Positions 1 through 9,303 of a DNA stretch of 64,000 nt are shown piece after piece. The notes under the pieces were generated by a model. It was not told where the DNA came from and did no database searches. It saw nothing but the letters and a program-made list of their open reading frames with translations. Within the stretch, counting starts at the first letter, position 1. Each line of letters opens with the position of its first letter. The translations under genes were made by a program, and so were the position numbers. The DNA comes from Pantoea rwandensis (GTDB lineage Bacteria > Pseudomonadota > Gammaproteobacteria > Enterobacterales > Enterobacteriaceae): assembly GCF_000759475.1 (NCBI RefSeq), contig NZ_CP009454.1:3410001-3474000 (forward strand), written 5' to 3'.

Positions 1-50
1 ACGATATCGGCCCCCAGCCACAGGCTGTCGATCTGCTTCGCTTCTGCCAT
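1..50 (-). CDS. hutI: Imidazolonepropionase, N-terminal fragment (partial at window edge)
   Basis: Reading leftward from an ATG at position 50, the first 16 codons give MAEAKQIDSLWLGADI, which resembles HutI N-termini. The rest lies outside the window. HutI is known to open the ring of 4-imidazolone-5-propionate to give N-formimino-L-glutamate, the third step of histidine breakdown. It is divergent from hutF with an 85-bp gap that holds a HutC-type palindrome, so both directions are probably controlled from one site. The identification rests on a short fragment plus the surrounding hut genes. Confidence 0.75.
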   Translation of the reverse strand, partial: MAEAKQIDSLWLGADI

Positions 51-95
51 CCCACTCCCCTTCACGTCTGACGATTTACAGTGCGTCTCAAAGTA

Positions 96-111
96 TGTAT
101 ATGTATATACA
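96..111. promoter_or_regulatory. Putative HutC operator between hutI and hutF
   Basis: The stretch TGTATATGTATATACA contains the perfect palindrome TGTATATACA at 102-111. It shares the TGTATA core with the sites in front of hutC and hutH in this window. HutC repressors of enterics and pseudomonads are known to bind such TTGTATA-type palindromes and to release them with urocanate. Its place between divergent hutI and hutF suits repression of both. Confidence 0.7.
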
Positions 112-135
112 ACTTTCCGCCCTTAAGGATCAACC

Positions 136-1491
136 ATGGCCGTTTTTTTTGCCCCACGCGCGCTGCTGGCCGACGGCTGGCATGAAGACGTATTGATTAC
201 CACTGACGCATCCGGACAGATCGCTTCACTCACCCCCAGCAGCACGCCAGGCAGCGCCATCCGCCTTGCTGGCCCAGTGATCCCCGCCATCGCCAACCTG
301 CACTCACACGCCTTCCAGCGTGCCATGGCCGGGCTGGCAGAAGTGGCGGGCGATCCGCAGGACAGTTTCTGGACATGGCGCGATCTGATGTATCGCATGG
401 TGCAGCGCCTGTCGCCGGAGCAGGTCGGCGATATCGCCACCCATCTCTACATCGACATGCTAAAAGGCGGCTACAGCCAGGTGGCGGAATTCCACTACTT
501 ACATCACGATGCGCAGGGCAAACCCTATGCCGATGACGCGATGCTGCTCAACCTGATGGCCGCCGCCGAGACCGCTGGTATTGGTCAGACGTTGCTGCCG
601 GTGCTTTACAGCTACAGCGGATTTGGATCGCAACCCGCCAGCGATGGCCAGCGCCGTTTCATCCAGCAGACCGATGCTTATCTGCAACAACAGCAACGCG
701 CAGCGCAATGGAGCGCCAATAAACCGCTGCTTAATCATGGCATCTGTTTCCACTCGCTGCGCGCGGTGAATGAAACCCAGATGCGTGAAGTACTGGCCGC
801 CAGCGCTGCTGATGTGCCGGTGCATATCCATGTGGCGGAGCAGGAAAAAGAGGTGAATGACAGTCTGGCGTGGAGCGGTGAACGTCCGGTGGCCTGGCTC
901 TACAATCGCTTCGAGGTGGATCAGCGCTGGTGCCTGATTCATGCCACCCATCTGGACGACAGCGAAATCCAGCGCATGGCCGCCAGCGGTGCGATTGCCG
1001 GTCTCTGTCCGACCACCGAAGCCAATCTTGGCGACGGCATCTTCCCGGCGGTGGAATACATCGCACGCGGTGGGCGCTGGGGCATTGGATCGGACAGCCA
1101 TGTGTCGCTCAGTGCGCTGGAAGAACTGCGCTGGCTGGAGTACGGTCAGCGCCTGCGCGATCGCCGTCGCAATCGTATCACCCTGCCCCACCAGCCTTCT
1201 GTGGGCGATCTGCTGTGGCAGCAGGCGGCACAAGGCGGTGCGCAAGCGTGCGCGATCAACACAGGTGAACTGGCCGTGGGTAAACGCGCCGACTGGCTGG
1301 TGCTGGAAAACGATGCCTTCCTGGGCAGCGTGAGTTCAGCATCACTTCTTAACCGCTGGCTGTTTGGCGGTAGCCAAAGCCAGATCCGCGATGTGTTTGT
1401 CGCCGGTAATCAGGTCATCAGCGAGGGCCATCATCGGGCAGAAGAAGCTGCTGCAGCACGCATTGCCGAGGCGATGAGGGCGCTGCAATGA
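136..1491 (+). CDS. hutF: Formimidoylglutamate deiminase
   Basis: The 451-residue protein belongs to the amidohydrolase superfamily. It has the metal-binding LHSHAFQRA motif (His56 and His58), a HIHVAEQ segment near residue 230, the LIHATH motif and the metal-ligand GSDSHVS segment. HutF converts N-formimino-L-glutamate to N-formylglutamate plus ammonia, the first half of the five-step histidine pathway best known from pseudomonads. The next enzyme, N-formylglutamate deformylase, is not in the window and may lie beyond hutI. The start ATG follows AAGGA closely. The stop overlaps the hutD start as ATGA, so the two are translationally coupled. Family assignment is firm. Confidence 0.92.
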   Translation: MAVFFAPRALLADGWHEDVLITTDASGQIASLTPSSTPGSAIRLAGPVIPAIANLHSHAFQRAMAGLAEVAGDPQDSFWTWRDLMYRMVQRLSPEQVGDIATHLYIDMLKGGYSQVAEFHYLHHDAQGKPYADDAMLLNLMAAAETAGIGQTLLPVLYSYSGFGSQPASDGQRRFIQQTDAYLQQQQRAAQWSANKPLLNHGICFHSLRAVNETQMREVLAASAADVPVHIHVAEQEKEVNDSLAWSGERPVAWLYNRFEVDQRWCLIHATHLDDSEIQRMAASGAIAGLCPTTEANLGDGIFPAVEYIARGGRWGIGSDSHVSLSALEELRWLEYGQRLRDRRRNRITLPHQPSVGDLLWQQAAQGGAQACAINTGELAVGKRADWLVLENDAFLGSVSSASLLNRWLFGGSQSQIRDVFVAGNQVISEGHHRAEEAAAARIAEAMRALQ

Positions 1492-2027
1492 GAACACGCT
1501 TTGACTACAGCCAGCTGCCCGTGAGCCGCTGGCGCAACGGCGGCGGCGAAACGCGTGAAATCGTCAGCTTTCCGCCCGGTGAGGCAGAGTTTGGCTGGCG
1601 CGCCAGTATTGCCACCATCGATGCCGACGGACCTTTCTCGCCGTTCCCCAGTATCGATCGTGTGATTACGCTGCTGAATGGCGACAGCGTGGTACTTCGC
1701 AGTGATAGCGTCGAGCACGCGTTGTTGCCGCATCAGCCGTGGGCATTTCCCGGTGAATGGTCGATCGATGCGCAGATCAGTGGCAGCTGTCAGGATTTCA
1801 ATATCATGACCCGCCGTGACAGTTGGCAGGCTCAGGTGGAGGTTGTGCAACACGCTGTTGCCAGCGAACACGGTGTCGCGTGGGTGCTATCGGGTGAATG
1901 GCAGAGTGCGGACGGCGAAAGCATCGCGGTTAATCAGGGGATGTGGTGGCTGGATGAAGAGACGCAGCTGGCACCGCGAACCTCGGATGCCAGCCTGCTG
2001 TTTGTGGCGCTTAGCCGTGTCCTCTGA
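1488..2027 (+). CDS. hutD: HutD family protein, hut operon accessory factor
   Basis: This 179-residue protein has the HutD hallmark near its N-terminus, where a WRNGGGETREI segment at about residues 16-26 is followed by a FGWRASIATI stretch. HutD proteins are bicupins that bind urocanate or formylglutamate and are thought to limit the level of hut expression; the fine mechanism is not settled. It starts within the hutF stop codon and so sits in the hutF operon. Its 3' end overlaps the convergent hutC end by 17 bp. Confidence 0.9.
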   Translation: MRTRFDYSQLPVSRWRNGGGETREIVSFPPGEAEFGWRASIATIDADGPFSPFPSIDRVITLLNGDSVVLRSDSVEHALLPHQPWAFPGEWSIDAQISGSCQDFNIMTRRDSWQAQVEVVQHAVASEHGVAWVLSGEWQSADGESIAVNQGMWWLDEETQLAPRTSDASLLFVALSRVL

Positions 2028-2766
2028 AACGCCCCAGTAACTTATAGCGCGAGCCGGGATAGAGCAGGCGCGCGTAAGTCACAATCTTGTTGTCGCTCCA
2101 GGTCTGACGACGAATCAGCAAGCAAGGCTCATGCTCATCCAGCGCCAGATGTTTACGCTGGCGCAGATCGGGCAGGACCGCTTCCACAATATGCTCACCG
2201 GCAGTCAACGGCGCCACGCGCATCAAATAGGTGTAGGGCGTCAGTTGATGATAATCCTGGCTGAGGTAATCCGGTGCCACCAGCGGGTTAACCAGACGAT
2301 CTTCCAGTTGCACTGGCATGTCGTTTTCGTAATGCACAATCAACGAATGATACAGCGTCTGTCCGGTGGACAAGCCCAACACAGCGGCTTGTTCTGGATC
2401 GGCCTTCATCTGCCCAATCGACAAAATTTTGCAGCTGTGGCGATGACCGCGCTGAGCAATCTCATCGGCGATGTTATGCACTTCCAGCATCGCGGTGTAG
2501 CCCTTCATCTCCGCGACAAAGGTGCCGACGCCTTGCATGCGCACCAAAAAACCTTCGCTGGTGAGTTCACGCAGCGCACGGTTAATGGTCATGCGGCTCA
2601 CGCCCAGCTCGTTAACCAGCTCACTTTCGGACGGTACGCGCTGATTCGCTTTCCAGTGACCTTCACGGATCTGGCTGACGATCGCCTGTTTCACGCGCTG
2701 ATAAATCGGTGCTGGCTCATCGCCCATCGCTGCGGCCAGCTGCGCTATTGCCGTTTGCTCCGCCAT
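2011..2766 (-). CDS. hutC: Histidine utilization repressor, GntR family
   Basis: The protein has 251 residues from the chosen ATG at 2766, which follows AACAGGAT; an upstream in-frame extension has no good ribosome site. The N-terminus holds a GntR winged-helix DNA-binding domain (about residues 20-85, with VPSESELVNELGVSRMTINR characteristic of the family). The rest is a UTRA ligand domain. HutC is known to repress hut promoters and to respond to urocanate. The perfect palindrome 52 bp upstream implies autoregulation. It is transcribed opposite to hutH, with a 319-bp intergenic region between them carrying three operator-like sites. Confidence 0.92.
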   Translation of the reverse strand: MAEQTAIAQLAAAMGDEPAPIYQRVKQAIVSQIREGHWKANQRVPSESELVNELGVSRMTINRALRELTSEGFLVRMQGVGTFVAEMKGYTAMLEVHNIADEIAQRGHRHSCKILSIGQMKADPEQAAVLGLSTGQTLYHSLIVHYENDMPVQLEDRLVNPLVAPDYLSQDYHQLTPYTYLMRVAPLTAGEHIVEAVLPDLRQRKHLALDEHEPCLLIRRQTWSDNKIVTYARLLYPGSRYKLLGRFRGHG

Positions 2767-2817
2767 ATCCTGTTCCTTTTCCGAATAATGCCCAAAGTTT
2801 ACTGTCTCAGCACGTAA

Positions 2818-2829
2818 ATGTATATACAT
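2818..2829. promoter_or_regulatory. Putative HutC operator in front of hutC
   Basis: ATGTATATACAT is a perfect 12-bp palindrome 52 bp upstream of the hutC start. It matches the core found in the hutI-hutF gap and suggests autorepression. Confidence 0.7.
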
Positions 2830-2961
2830 CCAATTGTGCAGACAGCGCGTCAACAGTGCAGCGTTCTCCCTGTTTCGGTGCAATGCGGCTGCGGCTGGAT
2901 GACACATACCGCATTGCGGCGCATTTCACAGAATCCAATCAATCTGGCACAGCCCTTGCTA

Positions 2962-2975
2962 CTTGTATAGACAAG
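2962..2975. promoter_or_regulatory. Putative distal HutC operator of hutH
   Basis: CTTGTATAGACAAG has the symmetric arms CTTGT and ACAAG, the strongest match to the HutC consensus in this window. It lies about 110 bp upstream of hutH. Confidence 0.72.
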
Positions 2976-3063
2976 ATTAGACACTTATGCTTCACTCAGC
3001 TCATTCAATGGTGCTACCCCTTGCCAGATCGTCAACTCAGGGCGTGCAGGTAGCACTCGATCA

Positions 3064-3077
3064 CTTGTATAGACAGG
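3064..3077. promoter_or_regulatory. Putative proximal HutC operator of hutH
   Basis: CTTGTATAGACAGG shares 13 of 14 bases with the site 102 bp upstream and ends 8 bp before the hutH start codon, partly covering its ribosome site. Bound repressor here would block transcription directly. The two-site spacing could allow looping, which is inference. Confidence 0.68.
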
Positions 3078-3085
3078 AGTAGACT

Positions 3086-4639
3086 ATGTCAGGTTCGGTT
3101 CAGGAAATTCGCCTCGTTCCCGGTGAAGTGGACCTCGCGACCTTGCGGGCGATTTATCAAAGCAAGGTGACGCTCACGTTAGCGGATGACGCCCGTGCGG
3201 CCATCGATCGCGCGAATGAAACCGTCGATGCCATCGTGGCATCAGGCAAAGTGGTGTACGGCATCAATACCGGCTTCGGCAAACTGGCCCAGACACAGAT
3301 TCCTTCTGAACGTCTGGCAGAGTTGCAGCGCAATCTGGTGCTGTCGCATAGCGTGGGCTTGGGCAACTTACTGCCCGATAACGTTACGCGCTTAGTGGTC
3401 GCCACCAAAATCATCAGCCTGGCACGCGGTCACTCCGGCGTGCGTATCCAGTTAATTGAAGCCCTGCTGGCGCTGTTTAATGCCGGTGTCATGCCGTGTA
3501 TCCCGGAAAAAGGTTCGGTTGGCGCATCGGGCGATTTGGCCCCGCTGGCCCATCTGTCTTTGATGTTGCTGGGCGAAGGCCAGGTGCGCGTCGGCGGAGA
3601 ACTGATTCCTGCTACGGAAGGGCTGGCACGCGTTGGCCTGCAGCCGATTGTGCTGGGACCGAAAGAGGGTTTGGCACTGCTGAATGGCACTCAGGTCTCT
3701 AACGCGCTGGCACTGCGCGGCTTGTTTGAAGCCGAAAACCTGTTTGCCGCAGGCTTGATGGCGGGTGCATTGTCGCTGGAAGCGATCAAAGGCTCAGTAA
3801 AACCTTTCGATGCGCGTATTCATCAGGCGCGTGGTCAGCACGGGCAAATCGCGGTGGCCGCTGCGGTTTCTTCCTTATTGGAAGGCAGTGAAATCCTCAG
3901 CTCACATACGAATTGTGGTCGCGTGCAGGATCCCTACTCGATTCGCTGCGTACCGCAGGTTATGGGCGCGTGCTTAGACAATCTCAGCCATGCGTCGCGC
4001 GTACTGCAAATTGAAGCCAATGCGGCCTCCGATAATCCGCTGGTGTTCAGTGAAAGTGGTGATGTGATTTCAGGCGGTAACTTCCACGCTGAACCGGTGG
4101 CGTTTGCCGCCGATATCATCGCGCTGGCGATTGCCGAAATTGGAGCGATTTCCGAGCGCCGTATGGCACTGTTGCTGGATACCGGTCTCTCTGGCCTGCC
4201 GCCATTCCTGGTGCGCGATGGTGGAGTGAACTCTGGCTTTATGATTGCTCAGGTCACCGCTGCCGCACTGGCTTCTGAAAACAAATCGCTGGCGCATCCG
4301 GGCAGTGTAGATAGCCTGCCGACCTCCGCTAACCAGGAAGATCACGTATCGATGGCCACCTACGCCGCGCGTCGCCTTGGTGATATGTGCTTCAACACCG
4401 CTGCCGTGGTCGGCATTGAAGCCATGGCTGCGGCACAGGGCATCGACTTCCACCGCCCATTGCAAAGCTCGACTGCACTGGAACAAGAGATAGGGCGCAT
4501 CCGCGAACACGTCGCCTTCCTCGATCAAGACCGTTTAATGGCGCCGGATATTGAATCCATGCGCCTGTGGGCCAGCCGTCACGCCTGGCCTGAATCCCTT
4601 ACTGCACTGCTGCCAAGCCAGCGTTCACCTTCCCTTTAA
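3086..4639 (+). CDS. hutH: Histidine ammonia-lyase
   Basis: The 517-residue protein removes ammonia from L-histidine to give urocanate, the first step of the pathway, in the cytoplasm. The Ala147-Ser148-Gly149 triad in the [12 protein letters not shown] segment forms the MIO electrophile typical of the family. The YGINTGFG motif near residue 58 and the NQEDHVSM segment in the C-terminal half are also present. Length is normal (about 510). It is followed after 10 bp by hutU and preceded by two HutC operator-like sites, so the pair should be induced by urocanate. Confidence 0.96.
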   Translation: MSGSVQEIRLVPGEVDLATLRAIYQSKVTLTLADDARAAIDRANETVDAIVASGKVVYGINTGFGKLAQTQIPSERLAELQRNLVLSHSVGLGNLLPDNVTRLVVATKIISLARGHSGVRIQLIEALLALFNAGVMPCIPEKGSVGASGDLAPLAHLSLMLLGEGQVRVGGELIPATEGLARVGLQPIVLGPKEGLALLNGTQVSNALALRGLFEAENLFAAGLMAGALSLEAIKGSVKPFDARIHQARGQHGQIAVAAAVSSLLEGSEILSSHTNCGRVQDPYSIRCVPQVMGACLDNLSHASRVLQIEANAASDNPLVFSESGDVISGGNFHAEPVAFAADIIALAIAEIGAISERRMALLLDTGLSGLPPFLVRDGGVNSGFMIAQVTAAALASENKSLAHPGSVDSLPTSANQEDHVSMATYAARRLGDMCFNTAAVVGIEAMAAAQGIDFHRPLQSSTALEQEIGRIREHVAFLDQDRLMAPDIESMRLWASRHAWPESLTALLPSQRSPSL

Positions 4640-4649
4640 GGAATTGATG

Positions 4650-6335
4650 ATGAGCGAAACTTTATCTCAGGCTGTTGCCCGCGAAATCCGTGCGCCGCGC
4701 GGTAATGAACTGCATTGTGCGAATTGGTTGATTGAAGCGGCTTACCGCATGATCCAGAACAACCTCGATCCTGATGTGGCTGAGCGCCCGGAAGATCTGG
4801 TGGTATACGGCGGTATCGGTAAAGCGGCACGCAACTGGGAGTGCTTTGAGCAGATTCTACGTTCACTGCGTGCGTTACAGCCCGAAGAAACCTTGCTGAT
4901 CCAGTCAGGCAAACCGGTGGGTGTGTTCCGTACCCATGCCGATGCACCACGCGTCTTGCTGGCTAACTCCAACCTGGTGCCGCACTGGGCTAACTGGGAT
5001 CATTTCCACGAGCTGGATAAAGCCGGCCTGATGATGTACGGCCAGATGACCGCCGGTTCCTGGATCTACATTGGTGCGCAAGGCATCGTGCAGGGCACCT
5101 TTGAAACCTTCGCCGAAGCGGGTCGCCAGCATTATGACAGCGATTTGAGCGGCCGCTGGATCCTGACAGCAGGCCTGGGCGGCATGGGCGGCGCGCAACC
5201 GCTGGCTGGCGTGCTGGCCGGTGCCAGCGTGTTAGCCATTGAGTGCCAGGAATCACGTATCGATTTCCGTCTGCGCACCCGTTACGTCGACCACAAAGCT
5301 TATACCCTAGACGAAGCGCTGGATCTGATTGAGAAAGCCACCAAAGCCAAACAGGCGATTTCTGTTGGTCTGCTGGGCAACGCCGCCGAAATCGTGCCGG
5401 AGTTGGTGAAGCGTGCCAAAGCGGGCGGCATGAAACCGGATATCGTCACCGATCAGACTTCCGCACACGATCCGATCAATGGCTATCTGCCAGTGGGTTG
5501 GGATCTGGATCGCTGGCAGGCCGAGCGCGTCAGCAATCCTAAAGCTGTTGAGAAAGCGGCACGTGCGTCGATGGCGGTGCATGTGCAGGCGATGCTCGAC
5601 TTCCATCATATGGGCGTGCCGACCGTGGATTACGGTAACAACATTCGTCAGGTGGCGCTGGATGAAGGGGTGAAAAACGCCTTTGATTTCCCAGGCTTCG
5701 TGCCCGCCTATATTCGTCCACTGTTCTGTGAAGGCAAAGGTCCCTTCCGCTGGGTGGCGCTGTCAGGCGATCCGGAAGACATCTACAAAACTGACGCCAA
5801 GCTGAAAGAACTGTTCCCGGAACACAAGAACCTGCATCGCTGGCTCGACATGGCGCAGGAACGTATTGCCTTCCAGGGGCTACCAGCGCGCATCTGCTGG
5901 TTGGGTCTGGGCGAGCGCCATAAAGCCGCGCTGGCATTCAACGAAATGGTGCGCAACGGTGAGCTGAAAGCGCCTATCGTCATCGGCCGTGACCACCTCG
6001 ACTGTGGTTCCGTGGCGTCACCCAACCGTGAAACCGAAGCGATGAAAGACGGTTCGGATGCGGTGTCTGACTGGCCGCTGCTGAATGCCCTGCTGAACAC
6101 CGCAGGCGGCGCGACCTGGGTGAGCCTGCATCACGGCGGCGGCGTTGGCATGGGCTTCTCGCAGCACTCCGGCGTGGTGATTGTCTGCGACGGCACCGCC
6201 GAAGCGGATGCGCGTCTCGGCCGCGTGCTGTGGAACGATCCGGCGACGGGCGTGATGCGTCACGCGGACGCGGGCTATGAACTGGCACAGAGCTGTGCCA
6301 AAGAGCATGGCTTGAATCTGCCGATGCAGAAGTAA
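4650..6335 (+). CDS. hutU: Urocanate hydratase
   Basis: This protein of 561 residues hydrates urocanate to 4-imidazolone-5-propionate with tightly bound NAD+. It shows the NAD-binding [13 protein letters not shown] segment around residues 170-182 and the YGNNIRQVA motif of urocanases. Two adjacent ATG codons (4647 and 4650) could start it. The second has the better spacing from the AAGGA ribosome site that overlaps the hutH stop. It is cotranscribed with hutH and followed by a good terminator hairpin. Confidence 0.96.
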   Translation: MSETLSQAVAREIRAPRGNELHCANWLIEAAYRMIQNNLDPDVAERPEDLVVYGGIGKAARNWECFEQILRSLRALQPEETLLIQSGKPVGVFRTHADAPRVLLANSNLVPHWANWDHFHELDKAGLMMYGQMTAGSWIYIGAQGIVQGTFETFAEAGRQHYDSDLSGRWILTAGLGGMGGAQPLAGVLAGASVLAIECQESRIDFRLRTRYVDHKAYTLDEALDLIEKATKAKQAISVGLLGNAAEIVPELVKRAKAGGMKPDIVTDQTSAHDPINGYLPVGWDLDRWQAERVSNPKAVEKAARASMAVHVQAMLDFHHMGVPTVDYGNNIRQVALDEGVKNAFDFPGFVPAYIRPLFCEGKGPFRWVALSGDPEDIYKTDAKLKELFPEHKNLHRWLDMAQERIAFQGLPARICWLGLGERHKAALAFNEMVRNGELKAPIVIGRDHLDCGSVASPNRETEAMKDGSDAVSDWPLLNALLNTAGGATWVSLHHGGGVGMGFSQHSGVVIVCDGTAEADARLGRVLWNDPATGVMRHADAGYELAQSCAKEHGLNLPMQK

Positions 6336-6353
6336 TTTGTCGTGATAACTGAA

Positions 6354-6380
6354 GTCGCCTTTCACCGGGCGACATTTTTT
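6354..6380 (+). terminator. Rho-independent terminator after hutU
   Basis: A GTCGCC/GGCGAC stem with an 8-base loop is followed by ATTTTTT. It starts 18 bp after the hutU stop codon. Confidence 0.8.
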
Positions 6381-6406
6381 CGTCTTAGTTCAGCCGCCAA
6401 ACCTTC

Positions 6407-6490
6407 TCTCTACTCTCTACTCTCTACTCTGTACTCTCTACTCTCTACTCTCTACTCTCTACTCTCTACTCTCTACTCTCTACTCTCTAC
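6407..6490. repeat. Heptanucleotide tandem array (TCTCTAC x12)
   Basis: Twelve consecutive copies of TCTCTAC; the fourth copy reads TCTGTAC and the others are identical. The unit length is not a multiple of three and the array sits between genes, just past the hutU terminator. It is the first of three unrelated short arrays in this gap and is likely length-variable by slippage. Confidence 0.95.
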
Positions 6491-6608
6491 TCAATGTTTC
6501 GTGCCATATCCCGGACTGACAACCATAGATTGCCGCATAAAACTCGTGAATCCCCCCTTTAACCCTTCAGCCCCTACAATCCCTCATTCCCTCATTCGCT
6601 CATCCCCT

Positions 6609-6784
6609 CAGTCTCTCAGTCTCTCAGTCTCTCAGTCTCTCAGTCTCTCAGTCTCTCAGTCTCCCAGTCTCCCAGTCTCCCAGTCTCCCAGTCTCCCAGT
6701 CTCCCAGTCTCCCAGTCTCCCAGTCTCCCAGTCTCCCAGTCTCCCAGTCTCCCAGTCTCCCAGTCTCCCAGTCTCCCAGTCTCT
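6609..6784. repeat. Octanucleotide tandem array (CAGTCTCY x22)
   Basis: Twenty-two units of 8 bp: six CAGTCTCT, then fifteen CAGTCTCC, then one CAGTCTCT. The block-wise distribution of the two variants suggests that the middle block expanded by slippage from a single changed unit. The plus strand is strongly pyrimidine-rich across the whole gap. Confidence 0.95.
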
Positions 6785-6793
6785 CAATCACTC

Positions 6794-6828
6794 AATCCTT
6801 AATCCTTAATCCTTAATCCTTAATCCTT
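6794..6828. repeat. Heptanucleotide tandem array (AATCCTT x5)
   Basis: Five perfect copies of AATCCTT directly follow the octanucleotide array. They are followed by the 12-bp palindrome GCAGCATGCTGC at 6833-6844. The remaining 145 bp up to the next gene hold its presumed promoter; I saw no other coding signal there. Confidence 0.93.
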
Positions 6829-6989
6829 AAATGCAGCATGCTGCGGAGCATATTCCATTCCGCTATAGCCTATAGCCAAATTATTCCGTTCCACGATAGA
6901 CGCCGCCCTGCGCTTACCACTACAGTGGAGACATCGCGTTATGTGTCAGAAAAATCGCAGCAACTGCTGCTGATGGAGAGCCTAACTTT

Positions 6990-8147
6990 ATGAGCCTGCC
7001 TGCCGTCCTGCTGGAAAACGCCCTGAAATGGCGCCGTCAGTTACACCAACATCCTGAACTCGGTTACCAGGAGCAACAAACCAGCGAGCTGGTTGCGAAC
7101 GTGCTCTCCGAAGCAGGATTACAAGTGTTCCGTGGCCTGGCAGGCACTGGCGTGATTGGCACCCTGGAAAACGGTCCTGGGCCGGTGATTGGCTTGCGTG
7201 CCGATATGGATGCCCTACCGATGACCGAAAAAGGTGCACCGGAGTGGAAATCCAGCCGCCCTGGCGTGATGCACGCCTGCGGTCACGATGGACATACGGC
7301 GATTCTCCTCGCAGCAGCCTGCCAATTGGCCAGCACCCGCAACTTCAAAGGCACGGTGCACTTCCTGTTCCAGCCTGCGGAAGAGAATCTTGGCGGTGCG
7401 CGGAAAATGGTGGAAGAAGGTTTATTTAAGCGTTTCCCAATGGATGCGGTTTACGCCATGCACAACTGGCCGGGTTTGCCGTTGGGTTCACTGGCGGTGA
7501 ATCCAGGTGCGATGATGGCCTCGCTGGATTCCTTTGAGATCACCCTCAACGGTAAAAGCTGCCATGCGGCGATGCCAGAGAGCGGTGCCGACCCGATGGT
7601 GGTGGCAGCAGAATTGATTATGGCGCTGCAAACCATCCCGTCACGTCGTTTGTCACCGCTGGCGTCAGCGGTGGTGAGCGTGACGCAGATCCATGGCGGT
7701 GAAGCGATTAATGTGATTCCCGAGCAGATTGTGTTGCGTGGTACGGTGCGATGTTTGCAGACTGACGTACGTGACCGCGTGCGCAGTCTGATAGAAGATT
7801 TTGTCACTACCCTGCCGCGCCCGTTTGGCGTCAGCGGCGAGATTCACTGGTATCCGGGTTACCCCGTTACCGCCAACCATGCCCTCCCGGCGGAACAGGT
7901 ACGTGAGGTTGCCCAGCGCGTGTTAGGCGAATCACAGGTGCATTGGCATGTGAATCCTTCTATGGCATCGGAAGATTTTGCCTGTATGCTGGAATCCTGC
8001 CCGGGTGCTTACTTCTGGCTCGGTGCCGATGGCACAACACCTTCCGCTCCATTGCACAACGCGCATTACGATTTCAATGATGAGTTGTTGCCAATTGGTA
8101 TCAGTTTCTGGCAGCAACTGGTTGAGAACGTGCTGGTCAAAGCCTGA
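6990..8147 (+). CDS. M20D family amidohydrolase (hippurate/N-acyl amino acid hydrolase-like)
   Basis: The 385-residue protein matches the M20 peptidase subfamily that removes acyl groups from N-acyl amino acids, including hippuricase, IAA-amino acid hydrolase and aminoacylase. Metal-binding features visible are HACGHDGHTA (residues 95-104) and FQPAEE (127-132), with a dimerisation domain between about residues 180 and 290. The C-terminal LHNAHYDFND provides a further His ligand. There is no signal peptide, so it is cytoplasmic. It stands alone, convergent with ybiB, after the repeat-filled gap. The physiological substrate cannot be read from the sequence. Confidence 0.85.
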   Translation: MSLPAVLLENALKWRRQLHQHPELGYQEQQTSELVANVLSEAGLQVFRGLAGTGVIGTLENGPGPVIGLRADMDALPMTEKGAPEWKSSRPGVMHACGHDGHTAILLAAACQLASTRNFKGTVHFLFQPAEENLGGARKMVEEGLFKRFPMDAVYAMHNWPGLPLGSLAVNPGAMMASLDSFEITLNGKSCHAAMPESGADPMVVAAELIMALQTIPSRRLSPLASAVVSVTQIHGGEAINVIPEQIVLRGTVRCLQTDVRDRVRSLIEDFVTTLPRPFGVSGEIHWYPGYPVTANHALPAEQVREVAQRVLGESQVHWHVNPSMASEDFACMLESCPGAYFWLGADGTTPSAPLHNAHYDFNDELLPIGISFWQQLVENVLVKA

Positions 8148-8227
8148 CTAGCAGGATTCGCGGAATCCAGGAATCTCAAGCGGCATTGCGCGCTTGATCT
8201 TCTATCATCTCTCGGCTGTGCATTTGA

Positions 8228-8248
8228 CCCGCAACCAAAGGCTGCGGG
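8228..8248. terminator. Hairpin between convergent amidohydrolase and ybiB genes
   Basis: A CCCGCA/TGCGGG stem with a 9-base loop lies between the two convergent stops. The following sequence is only mildly T-rich, so it is a weak intrinsic terminator candidate. A second small inverted repeat (CAAGCG/CGCTTG) lies about 50 bp to the left. Confidence 0.45.
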
Positions 8249-8262
8249 TATTGTTCTACCCG

Positions 8263-9231
8263 TCAGATCCCAGCTTGCTGCAAGCGGGTTTCCGCCTCAT
8301 CCAGCGTCGCTGATTCCCCGGTTGCCACTAAGCAGCACGCCAGCTGTAAACGCAGCGCCTGTGGCACCGCTCGTTCGCCGCACAGCACCTGTTTTATCCA
8401 GTCTGCGGTGTCCTGCGCATTTTTACTTTCTGGCAGTTCCACACTGATTTCTGGCTGGCGCTCTACCCACACTTCCGCCTGTGCGCCCGCACCGGCAATG
8501 TAGTTAATCGCCGGACAGCGCTGTGGATTCGCATACACTTCACCTTCGGTGCCGTTCAGCAGAATGCCGGGTGCATCGATATCCTGAAAGAACTTGCCGA
8601 CGCGCGGCACATATTCCGGATGGGAAACACTCGCCAGACGCAACGCGGCACGTTCGGCAAACGGCGTGGCCAGCTTCGCCAGCGTGTGCGCACTATTACG
8701 CACGCCCATGCGCCAGCGCAGCGACAGCTGTTTTGCCATCGGTGCACACAGGTGATCGATGGTGATAAAGGCCAGTTCGCCGCTCTCCAGCTTCGCTTGT
8801 GCCTGTTGCGCGTTGGTGACCGGCGCAATATCCAGCGCCGCCAGCACGGCTTCGGTGGTGATGCGCGTCGGATCGTCACTCACACCGTGCAGCAATACCG
8901 GAAAACCGAGTTTGCTTAATAGTAAGGCTAACAGCGGCGTGAGATTGCCCTGACGACGTGCGCCGTTGTAGCTGGGGATCACAATCGGCATCGGGCGATT
9001 GGCGGGCGGCTGCAACTGCATCATCTGCTGCTGCATGGCGTGGTAAAAACCGCGCATCTCCTCTTCACCTTCGCCCTTGATACGCAGGGCGATCAGCACA
9101 CCACCAAGTTCCAGTTCGGGTACTTCATCCGCCAGCATCGCGCTGTACAGCGCAACGGCGGTGTCAAAATCGATATCGCGCGCGTGATTCTTACCGCGCC
9201 CAATCTCTTTGATGATTTTATTCAGTTCCAT
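8263..9231 (-). CDS. ybiB: YbiB/TrpD2 family DNA-binding protein
   Basis: This protein of 322 residues has the fold of anthranilate phosphoribosyltransferases (glycosyltransferase family 3) but belongs to the YbiB (TrpD2) branch. That branch is known in E. coli to bind nucleic acid without transferase activity and to be linked to the SOS response. The VALYSAMLADEVPELELGGVLIALR segment near residues 26-50 is typical of the helical N-terminal domain. It lies 72 bp downstream of dinG on the same strand, the E. coli arrangement, so it is likely read from the LexA-controlled dinG promoter. Confidence 0.88.
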   Translation of the reverse strand: MELNKIIKEIGRGKNHARDIDFDTAVALYSAMLADEVPELELGGVLIALRIKGEGEEEMRGFYHAMQQQMMQLQPPANRPMPIVIPSYNGARRQGNLTPLLALLLSKLGFPVLLHGVSDDPTRITTEAVLAALDIAPVTNAQQAQAKLESGELAFITIDHLCAPMAKQLSLRWRMGVRNSAHTLAKLATPFAERAALRLASVSHPEYVPRVGKFFQDIDAPGILLNGTEGEVYANPQRCPAINYIAGAGAQAEVWVERQPEISVELPESKNAQDTADWIKQVLCGERAVPQALRLQLACCLVATGESATLDEAETRLQQAGI

Positions 9232-9303
9232 CAGGGCATTCCCGCTTCCAGGGCGCGCCGATATCTGGCGGCCAAAAGGTCATTGAGGTGCGCCTGGGCA
9301 CAC

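Noticed and set aside
499..1245. Long minus-strand frame inside hutF
   Set aside because: It is a codon-bias shadow on the strand opposite a well supported gene, with no ribosome site or family match.
6342..6809. A 155-codon frame through the short tandem arrays
   Set aside because: It is created by the 7- and 8-bp repeats, which give repetitive Ser/Leu/Gln peptides. There is no ribosome site, and the unit lengths would break the frame with every change of copy number.
6407..6828. CRISPR-like array
   Set aside because: The units are 7-8 bp with no spacers and no cas genes are present anywhere in the window.
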